Assembly: GCA_031292355.1 (NCBI GenBank) | Contig: JARLHI010000075.1 | Location: forward strand, 62,001-126,000 | Source of the DNA: Candidatus Obscuribacterales bacterium | GTDB lineage: Bacteria; Cyanobacteriota; Vampirovibrionia; Obscuribacterales; Obscuribacteraceae | DNA: 64,000 nt | Reading direction: 5' to 3' | Part shown: one piece after another, positions 25,183-36,000 of the stretch | Layout of the letters: each line of letters begins with the position of its first letter | Numbering within the stretch: the stretch's first letter is position 1 | Notes under the pieces: generated by a model | What the model saw: the letters and a program-made list of their open reading frames with translations, nothing else | The model's database searches: none | Told to the model about the DNA's origin: nothing | Program-made: the position numbers and the translations under genes

Positions 25183-28068
25183 TTAGAGTTCTCCATTTCG
25201 ACGGGGTTGAGTATTACCTTGCGGCTGTGCAGCCGGCTGAGCTAGTGGTTGAGCAAAACCCATTTTGGCTGGATCAAGATTGAAACTTGTCACCGGTTGC
25301 CGCTGACTGGGCAGAGGCAGATTAGTTTGGGTCTCATCACTAGCTTTCACAAATCCAGGAAATGGCGGTGCGTTTTGCGTGACATCAGAAGCTGGCGAAC
25401 TCAAAATCGAAGCTGATGTAATCAGCTCGGGTTGAGCCTGTGCCGCTTCTTGCACACCGATAAAGCTGCCGCATTCAATACAGAACTTGCCTTTGCCGGC
25501 AGGTTTACTGCATTTGCCGCAAATTCGGGCACCACCACCGTTGCCTGCAGGCGATCCCGTCACGGGACCAGCCACCGGTTGTTGCAATGGCACTTCGTTG
25601 TAAGCGACAGGTTCAGGAACCGCTGGATAACCAGTATTTGTTGCTTGAGCAGCCAGATTAGCAGCCATAGCGTCGTGAGCCAGGTGAGCAGCAGTATTCA
25701 TGGCTTGATTGCTCATATTGCGCACATCGCCATCAAACGCTCCGTGTCCACCACCAGCCATAGCCGCCATCGCTTCTGGATTTCCCAGTGCCATGCCAGG
25801 TTGTGGTTGGCGAGCAGAGACGTTATGCAACAAGTGCAAACGAGCAATTTCTTCAATACCGCGCAGATCGACCATCAGTGGCTTCACTTCACCGTATTCA
25901 GGATCGCCTGCTGGCGATAAGAACACGAGTGCGTGATGTTTTTCCATACGTTTGATGGAATCTGTATCAACTCGAGCAACAACTTGCTGCGAGTGAATTC
26001 TGTTCCAACTGGTTGGAAACACACCAAATCCGGTAGCCTGGTAGTGGTCTGAAATACCAGGAACGACAACTGCGTGTTTGCCGATTTCTTCCGAGAAGAA
26101 TTTGGCTGTAGTTTCGTCTGCGTTGTGCAGGCAAACACGGATGGCGCTGTTGGAGAAAATCGTTTTGATTTCACCGTCGACACCTTTACCGCCGCCACCA
26201 GCTATCTGCGATATATTCTGCAGAATAACCGTCAATCCGCCGTTTGCACCACGAACGATAGCCGACAATCTGCCTGCAAGGTCGATGTTCAATGTTTGAT
26301 ATTCATCAAAGAACGCAAAGAGGGGCAGAATATTCTTGGTACCGTATCTGGTGTGCAAGGCTTGTTGTAACTGATAGACAAAGCATGCAGACAATGATTC
26401 AGCATCCGGTCCTAACGATGCTGGCGCACCGAAAATGAGCACGGTTGGCTTGTGCATCGAAGCGATCAAATCGACGTTCGAGCGCTCAGTTACCCGCAGA
26501 ACGTTAGGATTCTTGAACATTCTCAAACGTCCTCGAACGCCTTGAATATTCTTGTCCCAATCAGTATCTGTACGAATAATAGAAGTAAGCGTCAAAGTCA
26601 GTTCTGACAATTCAGCGGCATCCACTTCTGGATTGGTTTTCAAACGACGCAGTGACTCAACGATGTTGCGACGATTATTGACCAAACGCATCAAGCCACG
26701 CGGATTGCAAGGCAATGGCACGACTTCTGCCGGTTGACCATTTTCATCTTCGCCTGAGACCTGAATACCGCCCCATTTGAGCAATTGCACGAGACTGGCG
26801 ATATAACCGTGGTCACGTTCAGCCCAGTGCTGTTCTTCTGGTGGCAATGAATTCACGTCCTGCACAATAGAGGATGCAAAAGAAATCGCATCTCCATCAA
26901 GCGGATTCCAGTGAATTGAGCCCGAGTCCAGGGGATTGAAATACAGTGTGTTGAATCCAGCATGTTCGGCTTCGGGCAAAAGCGAATATTTGAAACCTTC
27001 TCGTTTTTCATCGAGGTTAGGATCGTTTGCTTTTGCTTCTAGAGCGATGATGACACATGGCTTAGCCAGCAATGCTTTGATGATGGCACGCATCAAGGTG
27101 GTTTTACCTGAACCAGATGGTGCTACGAGAAACATATTTTTATTCGGCAAACGACCAATTGGAATGGTTACCGGCAAATGCGTGCGGGCAAGAAAGCCAA
27201 AAGGTAGAACCACACCATCGGCTTCAGTCCAGGCCGCTTGCGGATTACGCTTAGCCATACGTCCGTGTCGTCTTAAATTTGGCGGACACAAGTATGAGCG
27301 CTCGTAATCGCGAGGCGTCATCAAACCAGACGGTGGATTAAAAGTTCTGATTGTTTGCCACGGAAAGAGTCTCTTCTTGTGAGCAGCTGCAATAATCAAA
27401 GCCAGCAAAACGAGAGTCGGCAGCAAGATGGCAATTGAAGTGGCATCTAGGAATCCATGCGGTTTACCAGTGCCGGGAGCAAGTGGCAAATTGGGTTTAC
27501 TGCCGCCAATTCCTTCGAGGCGCAGATTTTTTCCCTGCAATGCCATGCCGGCTGTAGGAGATAGACCTGTGGTCTGATTCTGCAACGGACTGCTTGCACC
27601 CATGGGCATTGGTGCTTGCGGGGCAAATCCTTGCGGCACCGCTTGAGGAGCGCTCTGCAGAGGTGCACCGAGCATATCGGGGCCGGCACCACTTGCACCA
27701 ATTGGCTGAGCGCCGGGTTGAAGCAAAGGATTGCCTGGTTGCAGTGCCAGATTCGGGGCGGCACCATAGGGAGCTGGAGCCTGAGTAGGATATGCGCTTG
27801 GAGCCATGGCTGCAGGATATTCAGCTGCCGCTGGCTGTTGCGGATCACCACCATAACTTTCAACAGAGTGCCTACCAGAGGTCGCTGAAACAGGACCAAC
27901 TGTCGGACCATCAGTGCGCGATAGCATCGGATTACTGCCGACTGGCGCCGAGCCATCTTGCATCTGCATACGCCGTTGATATTCGGCGGCAGAAACCACT
28001 TCACCGGTTTCGGTGTCTTTGAAGCGGGTGATTACGCCTCTATCGTTGATTTGTCCTCTCCAGGGCAT
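25183..28068 (-). CDS. virD4: VirD4/TraG-like type IV coupling ATPase with zinc-ribbon tail
   Basis: A 961-aa protein. Residues 1-210 are Pro/Gln/Ala-rich and disordered; a TM helix lies near 212-230 (AIAILLPTLVLLALIIAA). The motor domain has Walker A APSGSGKTT near residue 320 and Walker B FAFFDEYQTL near 584, followed by GLTVILQNISQIAG. The C-terminal 220 residues are Ala/Pro/Gln-rich and contain a zinc ribbon near 846-872 (CGKCSKP...GKFCIECG). T4CPs bring DNA or protein substrates to the channel at the inner membrane. The usual two-TM N-terminus is replaced by a long cytoplasmic or exposed Pro-rich tail. It is in line with VirB4 and the VirB8-like gene. Confidence 0.85.
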   Translation of the reverse strand: MPWRGQINDRGVITRFKDTETGEVVSAAEYQRRMQMQDGSAPVGSNPMLSRTDGPTVGPVSATSGRHSVESYGGDPQQPAAAEYPAAMAPSAYPTQAPAPYGAAPNLALQPGNPLLQPGAQPIGASGAGPDMLGAPLQSAPQAVPQGFAPQAPMPMGASSPLQNQTTGLSPTAGMALQGKNLRLEGIGGSKPNLPLAPGTGKPHGFLDATSIAILLPTLVLLALIIAAAHKKRLFPWQTIRTFNPPSGLMTPRDYERSYLCPPNLRRHGRMAKRNPQAAWTEADGVVLPFGFLARTHLPVTIPIGRLPNKNMFLVAPSGSGKTTLMRAIIKALLAKPCVIIALEAKANDPNLDEKREGFKYSLLPEAEHAGFNTLYFNPLDSGSIHWNPLDGDAISFASSIVQDVNSLPPEEQHWAERDHGYIASLVQLLKWGGIQVSGEDENGQPAEVVPLPCNPRGLMRLVNNRRNIVESLRRLKTNPEVDAAELSELTLTLTSIIRTDTDWDKNIQGVRGRLRMFKNPNVLRVTERSNVDLIASMHKPTVLIFGAPASLGPDAESLSACFVYQLQQALHTRYGTKNILPLFAFFDEYQTLNIDLAGRLSAIVRGANGGLTVILQNISQIAGGGGKGVDGEIKTIFSNSAIRVCLHNADETTAKFFSEEIGKHAVVVPGISDHYQATGFGVFPTSWNRIHSQQVVARVDTDSIKRMEKHHALVFLSPAGDPEYGEVKPLMVDLRGIEEIARLHLLHNVSARQPQPGMALGNPEAMAAMAGGGHGAFDGDVRNMSNQAMNTAAHLAHDAMAANLAAQATNTGYPAVPEPVAYNEVPLQQPVAGPVTGSPAGNGGGARICGKCSKPAGKGKFCIECGSFIGVQEAAQAQPELITSASILSSPASDVTQNAPPFPGFVKASDETQTNLPLPSQRQPVTSFNLDPAKMGFAQPLAQPAAQPQGNTQPRRNGEL

Positions 28069-28133
28069 ATTGCTCTCCTTGGCCTTTAGCGCTCAGCGCA
28101 GGCGATTACGTTTGGAATGTCCGAAATCAAAAT

Positions 28134-28826
28134 TCAGCTAGAAGCTCCTCCGTCGCTGATACCTGCGATCCTTAAACCTTCACTGGTCTGTTTGACTAAA
28201 TACTCGTATTTGATTTGTTGTTCTTTGCTGCCTTTGCCAGGGACAGTGAGCACTTGCGTACCCTCGACCAAAATAACAACTGAGCCATCATTTTGCGGTT
28301 GTCCAGGCAACACCTTGCTCACCGTAAATGTGGTTTGCAGACCTGACTCCTGTACCCGTTTCTGCATGTCTGGATTCCATATGTTTTGCCTGTAGGCGGT
28401 GGCACATTCTGGTGTCATGTATTGGATTGCCTTCTCCTGACTTTGAGCTGCCGAGCTAGCATTTAAATCCCAGGCTACAGGCAACCAATCAGCCAGCAAT
28501 GTGGCAGCTGCTTGAGGATCGGTGACCTGGGAAGCGGCAATTTGCTGAGTGGCAGACATTTGTTGACCCGCGCCGGCAGCAGACTCACGTCCAGATCCAT
28601 CATCTGGCCCATGCGGACCACCGCGATGACCGGGAGAGTGATGACCAGCGCCTCGCCCACCATTAGTGTCTGGATCGTTCATCCAGGCTGGCCGTTGAGC
28701 ACGCTTTGGCGGCTCGGCGTTTTGCGGCATTAGAAGCATAGTGAAAAGCGTGCCTGCCATGACGCCGGCAAAGCCGACCATGATCAGGGTCATTTTGTAT
28801 TTTTCACCAGCTTGATAGTCAAACAT
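28134..28826 (-). CDS. single-TM T4SS protein, VirB8/TcpC-like (tentative)
   Basis: A 230-aa bitopic protein. It has a short N-terminus, a TM helix at residues about 12-33 (MTLIMVGFAGVMAGTLFTMLL) and a Gly/His/Pro/Arg linker. A C-terminal alpha+beta domain of about 130 residues ends it (ATLLADWLPVAWDLNASSAA, YMTPECATAYRQNIW, then strands FTVSKVLPG, GSVVILVEGTQVLT). TM plus linker plus NTF2-like domain is the layout of VirB8/TcpC/TrbF proteins that bridge the inner membrane complex. Position between VirB4 and VirD4 supports a machine component. The identification rests on architecture, not on a conserved motif. Confidence 0.5.
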   Translation of the reverse strand: MFDYQAGEKYKMTLIMVGFAGVMAGTLFTMLLMPQNAEPPKRAQRPAWMNDPDTNGGRGAGHHSPGHRGGPHGPDDGSGRESAAGAGQQMSATQQIAASQVTDPQAAATLLADWLPVAWDLNASSAAQSQEKAIQYMTPECATAYRQNIWNPDMQKRVQESGLQTTFTVSKVLPGQPQNDGSVVILVEGTQVLTVPGKGSKEQQIKYEYLVKQTSEGLRIAGISDGGASS

Positions 28827-28848
28827 TTTCTTTTTCTCTGTATCTCTT

Positions 28849-31665
28849 CTAACCGGCCATCAACAATTCAGGAGTGAAAGTTTCTGGCGTAATGCCCTGT
28901 CCCAGTAAGTGACAGGCCCAACGCGCATCGCCATTACACAATTCAATCATGCGGTTGCGCATCGGTTGATCTGTATTTGGTTCAGTAGTTGCCACCCAGT
29001 ATAAGAAGCGCGGCACCACCAGTTTTACTACTCCTCTTGAAAGTTTGTGATAAATCAAAAAAGCATCTGAATACTCACGATTTTTTCTTGTGAGATGGGC
29101 AATCGAAGACATCTCGGCTGGCGTCAGACCGCAGGCATCACGAATCAAATCAAAGTTGCTGGGGTCATTACCAAGAATAATTTTAATGGCACTATTGGTG
29201 GCAAGGTTGCGTGCGCGATCGTCTCTAAGCAAGTCACCCAATTCCTGCGAAATACCGATGAACAAAAGACCTAAGTGGCGGCTGGTACGCGATGCGTCTT
29301 CAACCAGAGTCTTGCCGCCTTCATAACGAAGCAGGCGCCATAATTCGTCTATGCAAAATACAAAGCGAGCTGGTTTGCCTTTATCCATCTGTTCTTTTTT
29401 GTGTTGAGCGGCGCGCCTCAAGACAAAATCAGAGATGAACAAAGTGACAACGGCTTCCAGTGTTTTGTCGTGGGCGAGATCTGATGTATCAAAAACAAGC
29501 AGCTGACAATCGAGAGGAATGGACGTTGGTCCATCAAATAATTTGCCGAAAATCGCTCCGCGGCAATACAAGCTAAGACGATTCGCCAGATCTTCGCAGG
29601 TTTCGCCGCGCTTACTCTTTGGGTTTGCGGCGGCTTCAGCTTTGAGCCATTCGACTAAATCTGTTTCAAAAGGCACACGTCCCTGGTCTGCGCATATTTT
29701 GTAAATAGCCTGAATACCTTGCATCAACACTGGTTTTTCATCTTTATTCAAGGATTGTTCGCCACGTTCACCAAGCATGACCGAGTGGAAATTGAGAATT
29801 TTGATGATGTGCGATTCTGGCGGTGCCGCTGGATTAATCGGCTTATTATCAGGACCAACCGGCGGTAAGTCATAGAGATTAATACAAACAGAACCGTCTG
29901 GTCCCAGGCGAATATAAGCGCTGTCGTCATAGACTTCAGTGAGCATTTTGTATGAGCCAGATCTATCTATGATTACGCCTTTGGCGCCAGCAAGCGTCTT
30001 CATCTGCAAGATTTGCTGGGCAACCATGGACTTACCTTCCCCTGGTTGACCGAAGACTATACACAGAGCATTCGGCAGTTTTTCATCGTATGGATTGAGA
30101 AACACTGGCTCCAGAGTTTCTTTAGAGAAACCTAGCCAGTCGCCCTTATCTGAACCCAATTTGGCGTGGACATATGGGAATGAATTTCGCAATGTGGGGG
30201 TGCGAACGATTTTGCCACGGCGCATAAAATCGACACCCATACCAGGCAAACTGCCAACCATCAAAGCCTTCTGTTCATGATAGCCAACGATGAAACGTGC
30301 ACCACGACACTGTGGAGCAGCAGACCGCACAAGCTCTGTCGAGCGATTGAGATCTTCAAGAGTGTCGCCAGACAAAGTGAAATAACAAGCCATATTGAAT
30401 ACTTCCATATTGCTTGTATAAAGTTCAGAACCAATTTGAGCGGCTTCCTGAGCCTTTTCTGCTTCTTCTTGGTTGGCTGCCGATCGCGGTCCCATCACAC
30501 CTTGATAAGTATTGGCATGAGCTTGAGCCTGTTTACGCTGCATTTGTTTGCGGAAGATATCTTTATCTAGTTTGTGCGCGAAGATGTTCAAACGCCACTC
30601 GCAATTCAATCGCAAGAGCGGTGAGAGCCACAAAGGACTGGTGCGCTCTGGCAGGCGGTTCATATAAAGCGTACGAATATATTTGCCGACTTCTTGCGGA
30701 CCTTCAATAGTATCAATCAATTCGTCTGAGACATCAGAGATGAACACATAGTCCGGCTTGCCGAAGTCATAACGCGACTCGCAAAGTTGCGAACGAATCG
30801 TTGCAGGTTCTGCATCTGGAAAAATGCGACGTAAATTGGCAGGCAATGGTTGAGTCTGCGGGCGCACCGGCTCTGGCAATGTCGCAACCGGCTCAGCTCC
30901 CAATTTTGGATTAAGTTCGGTGTAGATCATGCGAAAGTATTCAGTTGCCGATATCGGCCGTCCAGCCATACCGCATGAACCAAGTTGACTAATATAACCA
31001 TTGGCGCGCTGCACAAGCGTGGTCACGTTCTTTTGGTGACTTCCAAGAGTCTGACGAGCAGCCTGGTTGGTGAAAGTGTCTTGAATATTGGAAATAATGC
31101 GGTCGATGTGACTTTGCTTTTGTGGTTTTTGTTTTGGTGGCCTATAGCAAAAGGTGACGTAGAACTTCAGTTCCGGAATGAAATTTTTGGACAGCAAAAA
31201 TGCCTCGTCGTTCTGGACGACGCGAGCGACATACTTGAGGAAATCGTCATCGATGACTTCGACCGGATGACGTTCGAAATATTCACGCTTGGAGATGTTG
31301 TGGCAGACAATGGTCAATTGCACCGACGTATCGATGGCATTCAAGAAGCCAGTGAAGTGATTCATCAAAGAACCCAATCGCACTTCATCAAAGCCTGAAA
31401 CATGCACTCCATCAAGCTCATAGCAGGCTCTATAGCTGCCATCTTTGAGCACCATGATGCCCAGCCCTGATTGATCGTCGTGAAACAAATCCCAGAGGGG
31501 CAACATTCCAGCAGCCGCAACGAACGGACGCGGAACGCCCATCTGCGGCAAATTGGTATAGCCTTCTGGCGTAGTTTCTTTGGACTTGCCACCGCCTTTG
31601 AGCTTGTCTAAAAAGGCAAGCAAGCTATTTTCTTTGGAAAATGATCTGCTGATTGAAGAAGCCAT
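28849..31665 (-). CDS. virB4: VirB4/TraC-like T4SS ATPase
   Basis: A 938-aa ATPase. The N-terminal half is the CagE/TrbE/VirB domain (GLGIMVLKDGSYRACYELDG, FLNAIDTSVQLTIVCHNISK, and RGARFIVGYHEQKALMVGSLPG). Walker A GQPGEGKS is near residue 535, followed by VIDRSGSYKMLTEV. Walker B is FVFCIDELWRLLRYEGG, with a downstream sensor LLFIGISQELGDLL. Length is close to the family norm of about 800-900. VirB4 energises pilus assembly and substrate transfer on the cytoplasmic face. It follows the VirB3-like gene by 65 bp, the classic VirB3-VirB4 order. Confidence 0.9.
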   Translation of the reverse strand: MASSISRSFSKENSLLAFLDKLKGGGKSKETTPEGYTNLPQMGVPRPFVAAAGMLPLWDLFHDDQSGLGIMVLKDGSYRACYELDGVHVSGFDEVRLGSLMNHFTGFLNAIDTSVQLTIVCHNISKREYFERHPVEVIDDDFLKYVARVVQNDEAFLLSKNFIPELKFYVTFCYRPPKQKPQKQSHIDRIISNIQDTFTNQAARQTLGSHQKNVTTLVQRANGYISQLGSCGMAGRPISATEYFRMIYTELNPKLGAEPVATLPEPVRPQTQPLPANLRRIFPDAEPATIRSQLCESRYDFGKPDYVFISDVSDELIDTIEGPQEVGKYIRTLYMNRLPERTSPLWLSPLLRLNCEWRLNIFAHKLDKDIFRKQMQRKQAQAHANTYQGVMGPRSAANQEEAEKAQEAAQIGSELYTSNMEVFNMACYFTLSGDTLEDLNRSTELVRSAAPQCRGARFIVGYHEQKALMVGSLPGMGVDFMRRGKIVRTPTLRNSFPYVHAKLGSDKGDWLGFSKETLEPVFLNPYDEKLPNALCIVFGQPGEGKSMVAQQILQMKTLAGAKGVIIDRSGSYKMLTEVYDDSAYIRLGPDGSVCINLYDLPPVGPDNKPINPAAPPESHIIKILNFHSVMLGERGEQSLNKDEKPVLMQGIQAIYKICADQGRVPFETDLVEWLKAEAAANPKSKRGETCEDLANRLSLYCRGAIFGKLFDGPTSIPLDCQLLVFDTSDLAHDKTLEAVVTLFISDFVLRRAAQHKKEQMDKGKPARFVFCIDELWRLLRYEGGKTLVEDASRTSRHLGLLFIGISQELGDLLRDDRARNLATNSAIKIILGNDPSNFDLIRDACGLTPAEMSSIAHLTRKNREYSDAFLIYHKLSRGVVKLVVPRFLYWVATTEPNTDQPMRNRMIELCNGDARWACHLLGQGITPETFTPELLMAG

Positions 31666-31730
31666 TTAACTCACTTTTCTCGAAAATACTGATTACAGGA
31701 GAGGACTAAAGAAAAAAAACTGATCGGACA

Positions 31731-32069
31731 TTACTCATAAAACTCGGGAAGATTCTCATCGATCAAAAACCGAACTGGATTGGGATCTGGACCAGGCATC
31801 ATCAATTGAGACGAGCCCCAGAAATTCACCACAGTTTCCCACTGACTGGCTGCATTATTGATTGTGCACAATGCGTAAAGTGGTCCTATCAGTCCGATAA
31901 AAATACAGAAATCCAGTCGCAGGTCCTGCCCTGCAAACTGAACTGGATTCATCCATGAATATAGCTGCGTGGAAAGGATCAGACTAATCATGCAAGAGAT
32001 TAGCTGGTCATATCGCATCCCGAATAATTTCGGTTTGTCGTCTAAATTAAGCGGTGTTTGGTCTTCCAT
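31731..32069 (-). CDS. VirB3/PrgI-like small membrane protein
   Basis: A 112-aa protein with two closely spaced TM helices: LISCMISLILSTQLYSWM (about 24-41) and DFCIFIGLIGPLYALCTI (about 53-70). A short polar C-terminus follows. VirB3/TrbD/PrgI proteins have this length and two-helix hairpin, and are normally encoded directly before VirB4, as here. It would anchor VirB4 at the inner membrane. The family is poorly conserved in sequence, so context carries the call. The gene is 16 bp downstream of the DUF2225 gene. Confidence 0.6.
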   Translation of the reverse strand: MEDQTPLNLDDKPKLFGMRYDQLISCMISLILSTQLYSWMNPVQFAGQDLRLDFCIFIGLIGPLYALCTINNAASQWETVVNFWGSSQLMMPGPDPNPVRFLIDENLPEFYE

Positions 32070-32085
32070 ATTTGTCTATCTAGTT

Positions 32086-32889
32086 CTATCTTGCCATGGG
32101 TGTGGGGTTTTCTATCTCTTTAAGCAGGGCTTGAATTTCTTCCTCGGTGGGGACGTAAGGTATTTCTGGCTCAGAGTCAGCCTCTTCAACGATCGGCTTG
32201 AGTTTGAAAATTTCTTCTACCAGGTGTGGTGGCAGCAAAGTAGGCTCGGCGGTTCTCGCGTTGCACATGGCTAACTGGTGATCTATTAGTTCACGCGGGA
32301 GCAGACAACTGCTATCGAGAGTCTGCAGACGATTGGCGGCGTTTGTAAAATCACCCATCTGGCGCAGAATCTCAGACAGAATATAAGTATAACGGGCTGT
32401 GTTTCCTCTCCAGGAGGAATCACTCATTGCCGCCTCAAGCTCACGAGCAGCCAGTTTGAGCCAGCGCTGCACTTCCTTATGCTCGCAAAGACCAGCTTCT
32501 ACTTCTTCTCTGGCACACCAGGCTCCATTTAAAGCAAGTAGTGCAAGATCGAGCATCGTCTCATTGTGCTTGCGACCTTCGAGCATGGCGAATCCAAACT
32601 TTTTGGAAAATCCTACTTCAGGCGCTGGCACGAGCAGGACAGGCAGATAATGATGAGGCTTGAATGCGGCCAGCCACCAGGCATAGCGACAGGATGGACA
32701 CATAGCAATCAGCGCGGCCCGTACAGAAGGATGGGGCAGGACTCGATGCAAATCAGCTTCTACAGGTGTGTTGCGATCGGGGTTTGGCATCGACAAAAGA
32801 CTGGGCGTGGCAAAAGGATACTCGCACTCTGGACAAACCACAGAAGTATCGACGATGACAAACTTTTCTAATGAGGATGCTTCCGGCAT
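32086..32889 (-). CDS. DUF2225-like zinc/helical-repeat protein
   Basis: A 267-aa soluble protein. Two CxxC pairs (CPECEYPFATP near residue 18 and CPSCRYAWW near residue 64) frame a sequence with DLHRVLPHPSVRAALIAM. This is the DUF2225 layout, presumably a zinc site. The C-terminal 190 residues are helical and TPR-like (GRKHNETMLDLALLALNGAW, GDFTNAANRLQTLDSS) with an acidic tail. DUF2225 proteins are widespread cytoplasmic proteins of unknown role. Finding one inside a T4SS operon, 16 bp upstream of the VirB3-like gene and behind its own operator-promoter, suggests an assembly or regulatory part. Confidence 0.6.
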   Translation of the reverse strand: MPEASSLEKFVIVDTSVVCPECEYPFATPSLLSMPNPDRNTPVEADLHRVLPHPSVRAALIAMCPSCRYAWWLAAFKPHHYLPVLLVPAPEVGFSKKFGFAMLEGRKHNETMLDLALLALNGAWCAREEVEAGLCEHKEVQRWLKLAARELEAAMSDSSWRGNTARYTYILSEILRQMGDFTNAANRLQTLDSSCLLPRELIDHQLAMCNARTAEPTLLPPHLVEEIFKLKPIVEEADSEPEIPYVPTEEEIQALLKEIENPTPMAR

Positions 32890-32929
32890 AAAGAGATAAC
32901 CCGAAGAGCTGACAACTGTACTCTTTAAG

Positions 32930-32985
32930 ATTATGTCTAAATAAGGTTTGGGTAAACCGGGGGAATGCCCACAAAAGTGGGAAAT
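32930..32985 (-). promoter_or_regulatory. T4SS operator-promoter P1 (upstream of DUF2225 gene)
   Basis: On the minus strand TGGGCATTCCCCC (32971 leftwards) is preceded by a CCCAC-TTTT-GTGGG inverted repeat. A -10 box, CATAAT, lies at 32935-32930, 36 bases downstream of the first T of TGGGCAT. The -35 region is GTTTAC/TTTACC. The predicted start is near 32923, giving a leader of about 34 nt before the DUF2225 gene. The same arrangement recurs at four other places in the block. Confidence 0.55.
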
Positions 32986-33071
32986 CTACGATTTTAATGC
33001 ACTTATTCGATAAATTCTTCCAAAATCATCTATTTGAGACGATTTCTGATTCTGACTAAATCAGTCGAGTC

Positions 33072-36000
33072 TTAGGCGAACCGATTGCCGCCGCCATTAC
33101 CGCCGCCACCACGACTATATGGTATTCCTGCAATTTGACTAAGGATGTCTTCGCGACCAATTGAACGTGCTGACTGACCTTGAACTTCGACACGCTGATA
33201 AACAGCTTCAACGGCACGCATGTTCATCTCGGCCGGTGGAAGCACTTTAGCTGCAATAGCCGCTGAACCGAGCATCTGCGGCGCATTTGCCTGTACTTGC
33301 ACGGCGACTGCCGCGACATTTGGGTTAGCGAGCATGTCACCAGAGAATCCACTCTGGAACAACTGAATTGTTACTGCTTTGTCGATATGAGCGTTGGGCG
33401 TAAAGGCATGGGCAGCAGCAGCTCCTGCAGCTGCCACATCATGAGCCATATAACCAGCTTGACCACCAGCGCTCGCCTGTTGATTCACGAACACTTCAGC
33501 AAAACCCTGTTGAACAAAAGTATTGGCGCCACCGCCACCGCCAGAGACATTCATATCGACAGCACCATGGGTGGCATCAGCGGTAACAGTTTGATCTACG
33601 CTCTGAGTGATATCGCTAAGGTTTGGCGCAGAAGTCGAAGAGTTAATATCGACGTTCATCACGTGACGAATATGCGAGGCATTTGGCAATGCTCCAAGCG
33701 GCGGCAGAATAGCTCCACCACTAACATTTGGAGGAATGATTTGAGCGTTGACATTCATTTGAGTACGCATGACGCTTTCAGGACCGTTGCCGCGCGATGA
33801 AACAATCTGCTCGATTGGTCCAGCGTTGGCTTGCGAAGTCATATCATAATTCTGCGTGCCACCACTTTGAGCGGTCCCCGCATTTTGATTGAAGACCACA
33901 TCAGCAATTGTTCTTTGAACTGCGCCCAATCCGCCGGATGGCAAAGATGGAGGATTGATGTAACCTGGCGGTGTAGCCGCTGAATTAACGTTGACGTTAG
34001 TGGTTGTGCGCATGTCGGCAGATGCTGGAGCCATGCTGCCAGAAACAATATTTTGAGTATATTGAACGTCTGCAACACTATTGATTGGTGCCATTCCTGC
34101 CATATTGGGGTTCATAGGCGGAGCCGGTATGCCACCATTTACGAGATTGGCGACAACATCCATGCTGGCGTTAACGTTCTGACGAGCAGCGCCATTAAAG
34201 CCACCGCCTGCCCGCATCGTAGTATTGCCGATTTGACCAACACCTGGCACATATGCAATGCCTTGTCCGACATTACCGACATTGAAATTACCGCCAGCAC
34301 CTCCGCCATCACGGAAGTTTGTATCAATTGTGGTGTCACTCATCATATTGCCACCAAACGCTGGCGGTGTAGGCATCGAACCCATATTACCCATCGATTG
34401 AGGAGCAAAGCCAGATGACCCGCCGCCTGGAACGACATCAATAGTTTGACTACCGGCTCCTCGCGACATTGCGGCACGAGCGCTGGAAACATTATTCATA
34501 GATCTGTAGACGCTGGAGGCATCAGTTTTGATACCCTGAGCCGCTGCTTCAGAGACAACGGAAGCGACACTTTGCACCATACCAATGTCGCTGGCCGCGG
34601 CCATGCCCTGTTCGACTGTTGGCTGGGCGTCGAAAATGGCCTTTGCTGCGTCGACTTCATTGCGCGGGATATTCGGAATGATACGACCTGCAGCCGCGTC
34701 TCTTTCTAGTGGATGAGAATTTGGCCCCATCTGCTCATTGACCAAGGCGCCGCCATAGGCAGCAATTGCCCGAATAGTATTAGGACGAGCAGCAGGGTGC
34801 GTCTGGAAGACAGCCGCATTAGAAGCGGCTGATCTGTTAACAGCATTGATACCCATACCGGAATTGACCAAAGAAGTCGTTGCCGGTCCAAGAGTCGTCG
34901 ACCAACCCGATTCTGGCGAGCTGCGGTCTGTCATCATGTGAACGCCCCACGCCTGTTGCTCATCATCCATCTGGCCGTAACGACCTTCTAAGTAAGATGT
35001 ATAAGCATTGCCTGGTTGTTTGCTGACATAAGCCTGAGCGCCTTGAGCAGCTTGTTCATACAAGGTCTGCTGGAATTGTTGCTTAGCCATTGCTGTCTGG
35101 CTGAAGTTCTTGCCTGCATAACCGAGCATACCGGCAGCAATATTTTGTCCCAATCCATGAGGCTTGTCACCGCCAGCGTCAATTGCTGATTGACGAGCGG
35201 CGTCAAAGGCAACTGGATCACTGGTGTAGGCGCCAGCGTAACCGGCTGCCATCAATTGTATCGCTCGTTGAGAGTCATTCATCTCAGGAGCAAATCGCAC
35301 TTGTGATACACCATGTGAACCCATCGAAATACTGGCTTGACCGTTTGCGGCATTACCCATTTGCGGACCGGCTGCGGTTCTTATATCAGTAGCCAGGTTT
35401 CTCACAGGCACCCAACGATAACCAGGTTGATCGAAGTCGCGGATACTCGGTGTGGGTGCAGCGCCGCCACCACCAGGACCGCCCGGACCACCTGGGCCAC
35501 CGGTAATACTTATATCTGAAGGAGTGCCACCGCCACCACCTGCGCCACCTCCTGCATTACCAAATGCAAGTACTCTTGGCTCGCCTGGGTTCGATGGAGC
35601 ACCGGCTCCCATACCGCCGCGAGTAGCCATTGCAGCGGCTGCAAGAGCCGCCGCTGTCAAACCGGCGGCTGCATTGGTAGGCGGTATAACGTGACCGGCA
35701 ACAGACATATTCGCTTGCTGATGTTGACCAGCAGCATTTGGACCAGCTTGATTAACTGGAGTAGCATTCACACCAAGTGTGTTAGTAACCGGTCCGCTGG
35801 TTAGATTGTGGGCACCGGCTTGATTGAGCACGGCCTGGGTATTTTCGGTACCTGTAGCCATCGTTGGGTCTGGCAAATTTCCTTGCAATTGAGCCATTGG
35901 ATTCATTGCTTGCGAAGCAATGGGTTTCACTGCACCATTATGCAAAGTTGAAGCAGTCATAGCCAGCGGTGCACGCGCGAGACCAGCGCCAATAGCCGCA

